Part shown: in pieces, positions 7,689 to 18,900 of the stretch
Numbering within the stretch: position 1 is the stretch's first letter
How the letters are laid out: every line of letters starts with the position of its first letter
Assembly (NCBI GenBank): GCA_028692395.1
Contig: JAQUXP010000003.1
Span: 78,882-142,881 of the forward strand
Source of the DNA: Lachnospiraceae bacterium
Lineage (GTDB): Bacteria > Bacillota > Clostridia > Lachnospirales > Lachnospiraceae
Direction: 5' to 3'
DNA length: 64,000 nt
Made by a program: the position numbers and the translations under genes
The notes under the pieces: model-generated
Databases searched by the model: none
What the model saw: the letters and a program-made list of their open reading frames with translations, nothing else
Told to the model about the DNA's origin: nothing

Positions 7689-9758
7689 ATGCCAACAAAA
7701 CAAAATAATTCATTTACCGATCCCAAAATGATCGGTAGAGCTGTCAAAGATTCCTTTTTAAAGCTATCGCCCAAAATCCAGGCCCAAAATCCTGTGATGC
7801 TGCTGGTTTATATCTCAGCTATTTTGACCAGTGTGCTTTGGATCGCATCTCTGTTTGGTGTAATGGATGCGCCTTCCGGCTACACGCTGGCCATCGCAAT
7901 CATTCTCTGGTTTACCTGCTTATTCGCAAACTTTGCTGAGGCAATTGCAGAAGGGCGTGGTAAGGCACAGGCAGATGCCCTGCGTGCTGCAAAGAAAGAT
8001 GTACAAGCACAAAAGATCCCTTCTGCTTCACAAAAGGAGCTTGTAACAACAGTTTCTTCCGCTACATTGAAAAAGGGTGATATCGTAATTGTAAAAGCAG
8101 GCGAACAGATTCCGGCAGATGGCGATGTCATCGAGGGTGCAGCCTCTGTGGATGAAAGTGCCATCACAGGTGAATCCGCTCCCGTGATCCGTGAGGCCGG
8201 TGGTGACCGCAGTGCGGTCACCGGAGGCACCACGGTGCTGTCCGACTGGATTGTAGTGCAGGTTTCCAGTGAGGCCGGTGAAAGCTTTTTGGATAAAATG
8301 ATTGCTATGGTTGAGGGAGCCTCCAGGAAAAAAACCCCTAATGAAATTGCACTTCAGATTTTTCTTGTGGCACTGTCTATCATCTTTATTCTGGTAACGC
8401 TGTCACTATACACTTACTCGGTATTTTCAGCCAGGCAGGCAGGAAGTGAAAATGTCACATCCGTTACAACACTGGTTGCACTGCTGGTCTGCCTTGCTCC
8501 TACCACGATCGGGGCACTGCTTTCTGCCATTGGTATCGCAGGCATGAGCCGTCTTAACCAGGCGAATGTGCTCGCTATGAGTGGAAGAGCAATTGAAGCC
8601 GCCGGGGATGTAGATATTTTAATGCTGGATAAAACCGGCACAATCACTTTGGGCAATCGTCAGGCACATGCATTTCTCCCGGTTGACGGCACTGATCCCC
8701 AGGTACTTGCCGATGCAGCACAGCTTTCCTCTCTGGCTGACGAAACGCCGGAGGGCCGCAGTATTGTTGTTCTTGCAAAAGAAAAGTTTGGACTGCGGGG
8801 AAGAACACTGTCCGATAAAAACATGACATTTATCCCCTTTACCGCCAAAACTCGTATGAGTGGCGTGGACTATGACGGATATGAGATACGAAAGGGTGCG
8901 GCAGATTCTGTCCGCAGTTATGTGGAAGTAGCTGGTGGAACCTATACTGCCGATTGTGACCGTATTGTCAAGGAAATTTCCAATCAGGGAGGTACACCGC
9001 TGGTTGTCACAAGAGATCATAAGGTTCTGGGTGTTATTCATCTTAAGGACATTATCAAGCAGGGCGTTCAGGAAAAATTTGCAGATCTTCGCAGGATGGG
9101 TATCAAAACCATTATGATCACCGGTGATAATCCGCTGACTGCAGCGGCGATTGCAGCAGAAGCCGGGGTAGATGATTTTCTGGCAGAAGCAACGCCGGAA
9201 GGCAAGCTGGAGATGATTCGTGACTACCAGTCCAAGGGACATCTGGTGGCCATGACCGGGGATGGTACTAATGATGCCCCTGCACTGGCACAGGCAGATG
9301 TCGCTGTAGCTATGAACACCGGTACACAGGCGGCGAAGGAAGCCGGCAATATGGTGGATTTGGATTCCTCACCCACAAAGCTGATTGAGATTGTGAGAAT
9401 CGGAAAGCAGCTTTTGATGACTCGTGGCAGTCTGACCACCTTTTCCATCGCCAATGATCTGGCAAAGTACTTTGCAATTATTCCGGCGTTGTTCATGGGT
9501 CTGTATCCGGGATTGGCTGCTCTCAATATTATGGGGCTTCATTCCCCGCAAAGCGCTGTGCTTTCGGCTATTATTTATAATGCGCTCATTATTGTTGCAC
9601 TGATTCCTCTGGCGCTCAAGGGTGTTCGCTACCGTGAAGTATCTGCCGGAAAGCTTTTATCACGCAACTTATTGATATACGGTCTCGGCGGTCTTGCGGC
9701 ACCTTTCGTATTTGTAAAATTGATTGATGTTCTGCTGACGCTTTGCAAAATTGTATAA
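7689..9758 (+). CDS. kdpB: K+-transporting ATPase subunit KdpB
   Basis: 689-aa P-type ATPase that supplies energy for K+ uptake through KdpA. The phosphorylation motif DKTGT has its Asp at residue 314; the actuator motif is TGESAP, and the hinge/phosphatase motifs TGDNPLTA and [12 protein letters not shown] are present. The TGES Ser corresponds to the inhibitory phosphoserine known in E. coli KdpB. The start at 7689 is chosen because AAGGAGG ends 8 bp upstream; the longer frame back to 7647 would run into kdpA. Thirteen bp separate it from kdpA. Confidence 0.97.
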   Translation: MPTKQNNSFTDPKMIGRAVKDSFLKLSPKIQAQNPVMLLVYISAILTSVLWIASLFGVMDAPSGYTLAIAIILWFTCLFANFAEAIAEGRGKAQADALRAAKKDVQAQKIPSASQKELVTTVSSATLKKGDIVIVKAGEQIPADGDVIEGAASVDESAITGESAPVIREAGGDRSAVTGGTTVLSDWIVVQVSSEAGESFLDKMIAMVEGASRKKTPNEIALQIFLVALSIIFILVTLSLYTYSVFSARQAGSENVTSVTTLVALLVCLAPTTIGALLSAIGIAGMSRLNQANVLAMSGRAIEAAGDVDILMLDKTGTITLGNRQAHAFLPVDGTDPQVLADAAQLSSLADETPEGRSIVVLAKEKFGLRGRTLSDKNMTFIPFTAKTRMSGVDYDGYEIRKGAADSVRSYVEVAGGTYTADCDRIVKEISNQGGTPLVVTRDHKVLGVIHLKDIIKQGVQEKFADLRRMGIKTIMITGDNPLTAAAIAAEAGVDDFLAEATPEGKLEMIRDYQSKGHLVAMTGDGTNDAPALAQADVAVAMNTGTQAAKEAGNMVDLDSSPTKLIEIVRIGKQLLMTRGSLTTFSIANDLAKYFAIIPALFMGLYPGLAALNIMGLHSPQSAVLSAIIYNALIIVALIPLALKGVRYREVSAGKLLSRNLLIYGLGGLAAPFVFVKLIDVLLTLCKIV

Positions 9759-9828
9759 TTTTGCAGTGCCTCAGGGCAGCAATTTTAAGAATAACTGAGA
9801 TTAGAGAGCTGATAGGAGGCTTTATACA

Positions 9829-10437
9829 ATGAAAGAATTTAAGAATGTGCTGCCGCGTGCAGCTGTTATGCTTGTAATATTTACACTTTTATGCGGCGTA
9901 GCCTACACCGGTATCGTGACGGGTATTGCGCAGTTGATATTCCCCAAGCAGGCCAATGGCAGCATCATCGAAGTCGATGGCGTCAAATATGGCAGTGAAT
10001 TGCTGGGCCAGTACTATACCGATGATGCACATCTGTGGGGACGTATGATGAACATGGATGTCAGTACTTACAAGGATGCAGAGGGGAATGCGCTGATGTA
10101 TTCTGCACCTTCCAACTTAAGTCCCGCAAGTGAAGAATATGAAGAACTGGTAGCGCAGCGCATCGAAAAGATCCAGGCTTCCAATCCGGAGCGGGCAGAT
10201 ACACCTATTCCGGTGGATCTGGTCACCTGCTCCGGCAGCGGACTTGACCCTGCTATTTCACCGGCAGCAGCTGAATATCAGGTGCCAAGAATTGCTGTTG
10301 CCAGCGGGAGAACGGAGGATGAAGTGGGAGATATCATTGCACAATGCACCACCGGAAGATTTTTGGGCGTTTTCGGTGAGAAGACCGTCAATGTTTTGAA
10401 AGTGAATTTAATGCTGGACGGAATTCTTTCAGAATAA
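9829..10437 (+). CDS. kdpC: K+-transporting ATPase subunit KdpC
   Basis: 202 aa with one N-terminal membrane helix (residues ~11-34) and an extracytoplasmic domain. It contains the KdpC signatures FWGR-like LWGRMMN, SGSGLDPAISPAAAEYQVPRIA and the C-terminal VNVLKVNLMLD. KdpC stabilises the pump and raises its K+ affinity. SD AGGAGG lies 12 bp before the ATG. It ends the structural part of the operon. Confidence 0.96.
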   Translation: MKEFKNVLPRAAVMLVIFTLLCGVAYTGIVTGIAQLIFPKQANGSIIEVDGVKYGSELLGQYYTDDAHLWGRMMNMDVSTYKDAEGNALMYSAPSNLSPASEEYEELVAQRIEKIQASNPERADTPIPVDLVTCSGSGLDPAISPAAAEYQVPRIAVASGRTEDEVGDIIAQCTTGRFLGVFGEKTVNVLKVNLMLDGILSE

Positions 10438-10639
10438 CGCACAAAATTACTCCCCTTTTTTAAAATCACCTTGTAATTGGCCTGACAGGTTCAAATGCAG
10501 AGCGATCTTTTCTGCGACAATTCGTAGGAGGCTGGTACGATATGCTATAATTCTTTATACAATCTTAATGTTGATGACAGGATACTTATCTATTCTTAAA
10601 AAACATAGGATTATAATAATGAAAAAGGAAGGAAATAGA
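10438..10639 (+). other. kdpC-kdpD intergenic region
   Basis: 202 bp with a T-rich stretch after kdpC and two TATAAT-like boxes (about 10551 and 10611) but no well-matched -35. A separate promoter for kdpDE is plausible but not shown. Nothing else is recognisable. Confidence 0.35.
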
Positions 10640-13333
10640 ATGGACATAGGAAGGACTGATCCTGATCAATTGCTGAGGGCAATTCAAAAGGACAAAGAAA
10701 ATAGCACAGAAGGGCGCCTGAAAATATTTTTTGGCTATGCGGCCGGTGTTGGAAAAACCTATGCAATGTTGAAAGCCGCTCACGCTGCAAAGCGGCGGGG
10801 TATTGACGTTGTCGCAGGATATATTGAGCCCCATGCGCGCCCTCAGACGGCTTCGCTTTTGAATGGTCTGGAGGTCCTGCCTACCAAGGCCGTTCCGTAT
10901 AACGGAATCCGGCTCTCGGAATTTGACCTGGAAGCTGCAATTTCCAGAAAGCCAAAGCTGGTTCTGGTTGATGAACTGGCGCACACGAATGCTCCGGGCA
11001 GCCGTAACAAAAGACGGTATCAGGATGTAAAAGAATTACTTCGATTGGGTATGGATGTATATACCACAATTAATGTGCAGCATATCGAAAGTCTCTGCGA
11101 CATGGTCGCAGCTATTACCGGCGTGACAGTACGGGAACGTATCCCGGACAGTGTATTCGACGAAGCTGCGCAGGTTGAATTGGTAGATATCGAACCCCAG
11201 GAGCTGATTGAGCGGTTGAGTGAAGGGAAAATCTATCGAGAAACGCAGGCACAGCGTGCGCTTACCAACTTTTTCAGTGTGGAAAATCTTACCGCTCTGC
11301 GGGAAATTGCGCTGCGCCGTTGTGCAGACCGCGTCAATCGCATAGCGGAGAGTACAAAGATCCAGAACAACAGTGATTACTATACGGATGAACATATTTT
11401 GGTTTGTCTTTCGTCTTCCCCTACCAATCGCAAGATTATTCGCACAGCTGCAAGAATGGCACAGGCGTTTCATGGAACCTTCACCGCTTTATTTGTAGAG
11501 ACACCAGGATTTTCTTCTATGAGCGAAGAAAATCGAAAGCGCTTGCGGGAAAATATTCATTTAGCCGAGCAGCTTGGTGCCTCCGTTGAAACCACATATG
11601 GCGATGACGTAGCATTTCAAATTGCGGAGTTTGCCCGCCTGTCCGGGGTATCGAAAATCGTCGTCGGGCGTTACAATGCCAAACGCAGGGGAATACTCGG
11701 CAAGCACAACCTGACGGAAAAGCTGACGGCTTATGCGCCCAATCTGGATATTTACATTATACCGGATCGACTTACCGTGGATTACCGCCCACAAGTACTA
11801 AAAAAGCCCCAGGGAAGATTTCTCCTTTCTGATCTTGTCAAAACGCTGTTGATACTTATGGGATGCACCGGTATTGGATTCTTGTTTTCTTCATTAGGCT
11901 TTAGTGAAGCGAATATCATCACGGTTTACATCCTTGGTGTACTGATCACCTCTGTTGTGACTTCGGTTCGTATTTACAGCATTGTGTCCTCGGCTGTAAG
12001 CGTTTTGGTGTTTAATTTCTTTTTTACAGAACCGAGATTTACGTTAAATGCTTATGATTCAGGGTATCCAGCCACATTTCTCATTACGTTTCTCGCTGCA
12101 TTTCTCACGGGAAATCTGGCTATGCGGATCAAAAAGCAGGCAAAACAATCGGCACAGGCGGCTTATCGCACCAAGCTGATGTTTGATACCAATCAGTCAC
12201 TGCAGCGGGCAAGCGGAAAAGAAGAGATAATTTCTGTAACAGCTAATCAGCTTGTGCGTCTGCTGGGGCGCAGTGTGATATTTTATTCTGTAAAGCAGGG
12301 AGAGCTGGAAGCACCGATGTTTTTTCCTGTTGAAAAAGATGCATGTCAGGAGAAGTGCCTGAATGAAAATGAACAGGCGGTGGCCGCATGGGTGTTCAAA
12401 AATAATAAGCGCGCCGGGGCAACCACTGACACACTATCCAGTGCAAAGTGTCTTTATCTGGCAGTTCGAATTGAAAGTCGTGTCTATGGTGTTGCGGGGA
12501 TTGTGATAACCGATGCTCCATTAGAATCAGCTGAAAACAGCATTCTCCTTTCCATCCTTGGTGAATGCGCCATGGCACTGGAAAACGAACAAACTGCAAA
12601 GGAGAAGGAACAGGCCGCTATTCTTGCCAAGAACGAACAGCTTCGGGCTAATTTGCTTCGTGCCATCTCCCACGACCTTCGCACACCGCTGACTTCTATT
12701 TCAGGAAATGCCAGTGTTTTGCTGGCCAGTGATGAATCTATTTCCTCTCAAAAAAGAAAAAGGCTCTATACGGATATTTATGATGACGCCCTGTGGCTCA
12801 TAAACCTGGTGGAAAATCTGCTGTCTGTCACTAGAATTGAGGATGGCAGTATGAACTTGCAGAGAAAGCCGGAGCTGATTGATGATGTTATTGAAGAAGC
12901 ACTGCACCATGTAAACTGCAAAAACAATGAGCACAAAATCATTACCCGTTCCTCGGATGAGCTTGCTTTGGCTAAAATGGATGCCAGATTGATTGTGCAG
13001 GTGATTATCAATATCGTGGATAACGCAATTAAATATACACCGCCTGGATCCAGTATCACGATTGTTTCGTCGGTACAGGGCAAACAGGTTGTTGTGGAAA
13101 TTTCTGATGACGGTCCTGGTATTCCGGATGAAGTCAAGCCGCATATCTTTGATATGTTTTATACCTCTGGCACAAAAATTGTAGACAGCCGCCGGAGCCT
13201 GGGATTGGGACTTGCCCTGTGCAAGAGCATCATCAATGCACATGAGGGAGAGATTTGTGTGCTGGATCACAAGCCCACCGGAACAACCTTTCGTTTTACA
13301 CTACCTGTTGAGGAGGTAACCTTACGTGAATAA
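10640..13333 (+). CDS. kdpD: Sensor histidine kinase KdpD
   Basis: 897 aa from the ATG at 10640 (SD AAGGAAGG; an in-frame ATG at 10619 is possible). Domain order is canonical: N-terminal KdpD domain with a Walker A-like GYAAGVGKTYAM and DELAHTN, a universal-stress-protein domain (HILVCLSSSPTNRK), four closely spaced TM helices (DUF4118, ~residues 395-500), a GAF-like region, HisKA with the phospho-acceptor His at residue 678 (ISHDLRTPLTS), and an HATPase domain with N-box DNAIKYTP and G-boxes DDGPGIPD and GLGLALC. It senses K+ limitation or ionic strength and phosphorylates KdpE. It overlaps kdpE by 8 bp. Confidence 0.97.
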   Translation: MDIGRTDPDQLLRAIQKDKENSTEGRLKIFFGYAAGVGKTYAMLKAAHAAKRRGIDVVAGYIEPHARPQTASLLNGLEVLPTKAVPYNGIRLSEFDLEAAISRKPKLVLVDELAHTNAPGSRNKRRYQDVKELLRLGMDVYTTINVQHIESLCDMVAAITGVTVRERIPDSVFDEAAQVELVDIEPQELIERLSEGKIYRETQAQRALTNFFSVENLTALREIALRRCADRVNRIAESTKIQNNSDYYTDEHILVCLSSSPTNRKIIRTAARMAQAFHGTFTALFVETPGFSSMSEENRKRLRENIHLAEQLGASVETTYGDDVAFQIAEFARLSGVSKIVVGRYNAKRRGILGKHNLTEKLTAYAPNLDIYIIPDRLTVDYRPQVLKKPQGRFLLSDLVKTLLILMGCTGIGFLFSSLGFSEANIITVYILGVLITSVVTSVRIYSIVSSAVSVLVFNFFFTEPRFTLNAYDSGYPATFLITFLAAFLTGNLAMRIKKQAKQSAQAAYRTKLMFDTNQSLQRASGKEEIISVTANQLVRLLGRSVIFYSVKQGELEAPMFFPVEKDACQEKCLNENEQAVAAWVFKNNKRAGATTDTLSSAKCLYLAVRIESRVYGVAGIVITDAPLESAENSILLSILGECAMALENEQTAKEKEQAAILAKNEQLRANLLRAISHDLRTPLTSISGNASVLLASDESISSQKRKRLYTDIYDDALWLINLVENLLSVTRIEDGSMNLQRKPELIDDVIEEALHHVNCKNNEHKIITRSSDELALAKMDARLIVQVIINIVDNAIKYTPPGSSITIVSSVQGKQVVVEISDDGPGIPDEVKPHIFDMFYTSGTKIVDSRRSLGLGLALCKSIINAHEGEICVLDHKPTGTTFRFTLPVEEVTLRE

Positions 13334-14024
13334 ACAACTTATTTTAGTCGTGGAGGATGATGGCGCCGTTCGGAATCTGATTACCACAACACTGGAAACG
13401 CAACATTATCGTTTTGTGACTGCTGCGACAGGACAGGCTGCTATTTTGGAAGCAGTGTCACATAATCCGGCTATTGTTCTGCTGGATCTGGGACTTCCCG
13501 ATATGGATGGCGTAGAAATTATTCAAAAAATACGTACATGGTCCACGATGCCGATTATTGTCATCAGCGCACGAAGTGAAGACACCGATAAAATAGATGC
13601 GCTGGATGCGGGGGCAGATGATTATCTCACAAAGCCATTTTCCGTAGAAGAACTCCTGGCACGGATTCGTGTGACCCAGCGTCGGCTTGCAGCCTTACAG
13701 GGAATCATGCCGGCGCAGCCGATCACGTTTGAAAATGGAGATCTGAAGCTTGATTATGCTGCTGGTTGTGCCTATCTTGAAGGAGAAGAGCTCCATCTGA
13801 CACCGATTGAATACAAGCTTTTGTGTCTCCTCGCTAAAAATGTTGGTAAGGTGTTAACGCACACCTATATTACCAAAGAAATTTGGGGCAGCTCCTGGAA
13901 TAATGATGTCGCCTCTCTTCGGGTCTTTATGGCAACACTGCGCAAAAAGCTGGAGAGCAGAGCAGATTCACCGCAGTATATTCAAACCCATGTGGGTGTT
14001 GGATACCGAATGCTGAAGCTCTAA
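13326..14024 (+). CDS. kdpE: Response regulator KdpE
   Basis: 232 aa, OmpR/PhoB class. The receiver domain has Asp54 (LLDLGLPDMDG), acidic pocket VVEDD and Lys in DDYLTKPF; the C-terminal winged helix ends HVGVGYRML. It starts at GTG with GAGGAGG about 9 bp upstream, overlapping the end of kdpD by 8 bp, so the pair is translationally coupled. It activates kdpFABC. Confidence 0.97.
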   Translation: MNKQLILVVEDDGAVRNLITTTLETQHYRFVTAATGQAAILEAVSHNPAIVLLDLGLPDMDGVEIIQKIRTWSTMPIIVISARSEDTDKIDALDAGADDYLTKPFSVEELLARIRVTQRRLAALQGIMPAQPITFENGDLKLDYAAGCAYLEGEELHLTPIEYKLLCLLAKNVGKVLTHTYITKEIWGSSWNNDVASLRVFMATLRKKLESRADSPQYIQTHVGVGYRMLKL

Positions 14025-14186
14025 AGCGGTTTTTCTCACAGCATTCTCACACAAGAGCGTCAACTCTCACACAGAGGTCACAGGTAATGCGCTATGATTA
14101 TGATGCAAAGAAGAAAAGACTTTGCAGAGATGCTTCTGCTTTTTAGTGAGATGGATCTAAATAGAGAAAGTGAGGAGAACATTGCA

Positions 14187-14579
14187 ATGATAATTAAAAA
14201 TGGGGATAAAAATAATACGGAATTAGATGCTCTGTGTGTTCAATTAAAAGCGCTTATCAGAGAGGGTAAATATCAGCAGTGTGAACAGCTTGTCTTTGCC
14301 TCAATGCAAAAATATCCTCATGCGCCACAGCCACACAATCTAATCGGTTTGCTGCTGGAACGGGAGGGCAATCATGTTGCAGCGATGAAACACTTTCGGG
14401 CAGCGTGGGCGCTTGATCCCACATACCTGCCGGCACAGCAGAATCTGGAGTCCTTTGGCACATTGTTTGCTCGGAGCAGCTATGCCTTTGATGAAAGTGA
14501 CTGCCCGCAGGAAAAACGGCATACATATACCGTACAGAAAGACAAAGATGGAATTAGCCATGTGGTCAGGAGGATATAA
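14187..14579 (+). CDS. TPR-repeat protein of the kdp locus
   Basis: About 130 aa from the ATG at 14187, which has GAGGAG 10 bp upstream; the frame opens earlier at 14094, giving 161 aa, but without a good SD. The middle has one clear tetratricopeptide unit and a partial one (QPHNLIGLLLEREGNHVAAM and FRAAWALDPTYLPAQQNLE). The C-terminus is polar, ending KDGISHVVRRI. It lies 162 bp after kdpE and 2 bp before the first RCK gene, so a role in protein-protein contact within a potassium module is a reasonable inference. No enzymatic motif is seen. Confidence 0.75.
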   Translation: MIIKNGDKNNTELDALCVQLKALIREGKYQQCEQLVFASMQKYPHAPQPHNLIGLLLEREGNHVAAMKHFRAAWALDPTYLPAQQNLESFGTLFARSSYAFDESDCPQEKRHTYTVQKDKDGISHVVRRI

Positions 14580-14581
14580 GA

Positions 14582-15055
14582 ATGGGGATTTTTTCTTCTA
14601 AAAAAAATAAAACACACACAATTATTATTGGCTGTGGCAGATTAGGTGCAAATTTGGCCAACACCCTCTCAGAGGAGGATGAAAATGTTCTGATTATGGA
14701 CAAGGACAAAGATGCGTTTCGAAAGCTTCCACTTTCTTATGGCGGTCTGACTTTAACAGGTGACGGCACAGATTTTGATGCCTTGCAGGAAGCGCAGATT
14801 GCCTGTGCAGATGTTGTCATTGTTGTAACAAACAACGATAACACGAATGTGATGATCGCTCAAATTGCCCATGAAGTCTACCATGTAAAGCGTGTGATTG
14901 CGCGGCTTTACGATCCGGAGCGGGAATGTATCTATCAGGAATTTGGAATTGATACCATCTGCCCGGCGGTATTGTCGGACAAAGAAATCGATGCCCTGCT
15001 CACAAAGATTCCCGCCACAGTGAAAAAGTTCGAATTCACGGAGGAAACAAAATGA
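14582..15055 (+). CDS. RCK_N (TrkA N-terminal) domain protein lacking RCK_C
   Basis: 157 aa, a single Rossmann-like RCK_N domain with an intact nucleotide motif GCGRLGANLA (residues ~18-27), an acidic residue at the end of strand 2 (IMDKD), and the GDGTDFDAL stretch typical of TrkA/KtrA. It stops after that domain, with no RCK_C. RCK proteins gate K+ channels in response to NAD(H) or ATP/ADP. The next gene starts inside its stop region (ATGA overlap of 4 bp) and has the complementary domain set, which suggests a hetero-oligomer. No TrkH/KtrB channel gene is in the window. Confidence 0.88.
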   Translation: MGIFSSKKNKTHTIIIGCGRLGANLANTLSEEDENVLIMDKDKDAFRKLPLSYGGLTLTGDGTDFDALQEAQIACADVVIVVTNNDNTNVMIAQIAHEVYHVKRVIARLYDPERECIYQEFGIDTICPAVLSDKEIDALLTKIPATVKKFEFTEETK

Positions 15056-15717
15056 AAAAAAGAGTCTTATTAGTTGGGGGAAAAGACAATGCAAGATCCC
15101 TTGCACTATCGTTAATAAAGCAAGGTTATCACATCACGGCTGTCAACGACACTTATGGAGACTGCATGAAGCTGGCAGAGATTGACAATCTGGTGGTCAT
15201 TAACGGAGATGGCACAAATCCTTTTGTTTTGGATGATGCACATGCGATGAATTGTGACGCTGCGATTGCGCTGACATCTAAGGACGAGGATAATCTGGTG
15301 ATTTGTGAGCTGTGCAAAAAACAATTTCATGTAAAAAAGACGATTTCACTGGTATCCGATCCAAAGAAAACGGACTTTTTTTATCAAATGGGAGTTGACA
15401 GCGTGGTTTGTGCGATTACCGCTGTCACGAGCATTATGGAACAGCAGGCATTTATGGAAAAAATGGAAAATATCCTTCCCCAGGGTGAAGGCCAGGTACA
15501 GATTGCAGAGGTTCCGATTCCTGGTACTGCTCCGGTTGTGGGAAAAAAGCTATGGGAGGTCAATCTTCCCAGGGAGGTTATCATTGGCTGCATCCTGCGT
15601 GGGGGTAAGACAATGATTCCACATGGAAATACACAGATTTTGACCGACGATGTCCTGGTACTTCTCTCTGGAAATAATCAGGAAAGCGACGCAATCAGGG
15701 AACTGACAGGAAGGTGA
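15052..15717 (+). CDS. TrkA-like protein with degenerate RCK_N and intact RCK_C
   Basis: 221 aa. The N-terminal RCK_N resembles TrkA (INGDGTNPFVLDDAHA, IALTSKDEDN), but the glycine-rich loop reads GGKDNARSLA instead of GxGxxG, so nucleotide binding is doubtful. Residues ~145-215 form an RCK_C domain (VPIPGTAPVVGKKLWEVNLP ... DDVLVLLSG), a domain known in some family members to bind c-di-AMP. Translational coupling to the preceding RCK_N-only protein points to joint function as the regulatory ring of a K+ channel or transporter encoded elsewhere. Confidence 0.88.
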   Translation: MKKRVLLVGGKDNARSLALSLIKQGYHITAVNDTYGDCMKLAEIDNLVVINGDGTNPFVLDDAHAMNCDAAIALTSKDEDNLVICELCKKQFHVKKTISLVSDPKKTDFFYQMGVDSVVCAITAVTSIMEQQAFMEKMENILPQGEGQVQIAEVPIPGTAPVVGKKLWEVNLPREVIIGCILRGGKTMIPHGNTQILTDDVLVLLSGNNQESDAIRELTGR

Positions 15718-15831
15718 TCCCCATGAATCACAAAAAAAATCTTTAGAGTTGAGCCAGAAGGCTCTCAGGCTGTTGGCAGTTTATAGAAAAATTGTTATAT
15801 CATCCATAAATCGGTAAAATATAGAAAAAAA

Positions 15832-15860
15832 TTGACTTTTGTCAAAAAAGCTCATATTAT
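15832..15860 (+). promoter_or_regulatory. Promoter for the hybrid kinase operon
   Basis: TTGACT, 17-bp spacer, TATTAT, about 105 bp before the ATG at 15966. The leader contains a small GC hairpin (GCAGCC/GGCTG) and a second AT-rich region. It separates these kinases from the kdp transcript. Confidence 0.65.
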
Positions 15861-15965
15861 AAATAATAGATACCTATCTTATTTTAGGATATTTTATAGA
15901 TGGAGTTGCGGATGCAGCCAGAAAACGGCTGATTCCGAAATAACAAAAGGATAGAGGCAATTTAT

Positions 15966-18900
15966 ATGGACACCAAATCAACCATGCTCATTGTCGATGA
16001 CATTGATGTAAACAGAGCGATGATGGCGGCGTCTTTTTCAGAGGAATACAGCATTTTATATGCTGAAAATGGAGAAGAAGCCATAGATGTTATCCGCAGG
16101 CACAGCAAGGATATTTCAGTCATTCTGCTGGATATTATCATGCCGGTGATGGATGGAATTGAGGTGCTCAAATGGCTGAAAGACAGCATATACAGCTTTA
16201 TACCAGCTATTGCGGTAACTGCTGACGAAAGCTACCAGCTGGAAGCCCTGGAAAACGGAGCAGCGGATTTTATTTCAAAGCCGGCTGATGAACGAATAAT
16301 CCAGGCACGCATCAAAAACGTACTTGGCCGTTTCGCACTTGAGAAAGAGCAAAGTCTCAATCAGGCACTTCAAAAAGCCAGGGTGGAAACAGATAATCTA
16401 ATCAACAGTATTCCCGGTGGTGTTGCAATTTACCGCGTGACCGATCATTTTGAAACCTTGTACTTTTCAGACGGTGTGGCCGCTTTAAGTGGATACACGA
16501 GAGAGGAGTATGCAGCATATACCAACGAGGATGCGTCAAGAATTATATATGGAGAAGACCGCCCTCGTGTATTTGCAATTGCGATAGATGCTATAAAAAG
16601 CGGCGCCCCTATTGATATAGCCTATCGCATATGCCTGAAAAACGGTGGACTTGCCTGGGTGAATTTAAATACTGCCTTGATTCAGGCAGATGAAGAGGGA
16701 CTCCTTGTTCATGCTGTTTATCAGCGTTCACCTAAGATGACACAGCTGTATGCCAATCTGGTAAACGAATCTGAAAGTGCAATCTACGTTAGCGATACAA
16801 CAAATTATGAGCTCCTGTACATTAACCAGAAGGGGCTTGATTTGATTGGAAAAAAGCGTCAGACTGTCACGGGAAAAAAGTGTTATGAATTCCTCTTTAA
16901 TCAGACATCTCCCTGCAAATTCTGCAAAATTCATTCGATGCATGTCGATCAATTTATTGACAGAGATTTTTCTTATCCGTTCAATGACAACATTTATCAT
17001 ATAAGGGGAAAGCTGATTGACTGGAATGGAATTGAGGCACATGTTGAATATATTGAAGATGTGACACAACGAAGAAAAGCGGAGAAAGAAAACAAGGAGC
17101 TGATGGAGCAGCTTTCCTCTGTGATTGAGCATGTGCCTGGGGGTATGTGCCTGTATCTTGTCGACCAAAGTGGAATCCGTCCTCTTGTTCATAATCAGGC
17201 TTTTTATAAAATATTTGGCTATTCTGATGAAAAAGTGAAATCATTAGAGCAGGAGATGACCTACTTAAATGTACATCCGGAGGATCTGGCCGAGCTTCAG
17301 TCAAAGCTGAATGATGCAATCCGCACATCAGCACCGTTAAGCCATACATACCGTGTATTAAATGATGCCAGGAAGGAATATATCTGGATTTATCTCAATG
17401 GCATGATCATAGACCAGCCGGACGGCACAAAGCTTTGCTATGTCAGCTATACTGATGTTACGAAAGAGCGCAAGATACAGCAGCAGCTGCTGCAGGCAAA
17501 AGATGAGATGCAGCTGTTGATGAAAAAGGAAGAGGAGGCGCTCAACAGCTACCGTACCTTAGTCAACACTGTTCCAGGTGGCATTGCATTATATGAAATT
17601 GATGACGATGGGATAAAAACTCTGTTTTTCAGTGACGGGTTATGTGAATTGTCAGGCCATTCGAGAGAAGAGCGTGAACGTATATGCCGTGATGATGCGA
17701 TTGCCCTCACTTATAAAGACGATGTTCCTTTGCTGCAGGAAGCGATAAAAAACTCGGTGATCAATCATTCTAACCTGGATTTGACCTATCGCATCAACAC
17801 AAAATCCGGCAAGCTTCGCTGGGTTAATTTTCGTTGCACTTATTTAAACAGTGAATATGGAAAACCTTCTTTTTACGCTGTATTTACTGATGTTGATAAG
17901 ATGAAAAGTATTGAGGAAGCCGAGAAAGAGCAGCAATTGAGATATCAGGTGGCAATCAAAAGCTCCGGAATGAACGTATGGGAATATGATATTCAAAATG
18001 ATATATTGACAGTCGTATCGAACTCGTCCAGAATTAAGCAGAATTGCTTTACGATTGAAAACTATATTCATTCAACGGTAGAAAACGGCTATGTCAGAGC
18101 GGATAGCCTTCAGACCTTCTACAGTATTTTTGAGCGGCTGAAAAATGGTGAAAAAGAAGTAAGTGAAGATATCTGGTATAAAACCACAGACGAAGCCGGC
18201 TGGTGGTGTGAACGTGTCATTTACACAACGGTATTTGACGAAAAGGGTATGCCCGTCAAGGCCTTTGGTGCCGGTAGAGATGTGACTCGTGAAAAAGAGG
18301 CACTCAAGAAGTTTGATGAGGAAATGTCCTACCGTTCCGCCCTGCAGCATACCATTATCGATTCCCTGAAGATTAATCTGACGCAAAATACCATTACCGG
18401 TGGAGAAAGTCAGTTTCATGTGCTGACGGAATTGATAGATAGTAATAATGCAGATTTGTATTTTTCCAAAACAGTGGATTATGTTCTCGGTGAAAAAAAC
18501 AGAGAAAAATATAAAGCTACGTTTAATCGTCAATCGTTACTTAGCTGTTTTAATCGAGGGGATTATTCTGTTTCCATGGAATTTACCCGTGTTTTTGATA
18601 CCAGCAAAGTTTACTGGATTAAATATAATGTCCATCTTATGAAGAATCCAGAAACAAAAGACATCTATGCTTTTGTTGTGGTTAGTGATACTACCGATGA
18701 AAATGTAATGAAATCCATCATGGAAACCATCGCCAGAACGGATTATGACTTTTTTGTCGTAGTGGAGGGCTTAAGCGATAAGGCGGTTGATTATACAGTC
18801 AATTCCAGGAAAAGGCTTTTCACAGAAGATCAGGCATTTGAGAAGCAAAACGAGATGTTACTTAGACAGATTGTCTGTACAGAGGATGTTGAGCGGGTTG

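Noticed and set aside
15748..15761. GAGCC-AGAA-GGCTC hairpin as terminator of the potassium locus
   Set aside because: Short stem with no T-run; cannot be called a terminator.
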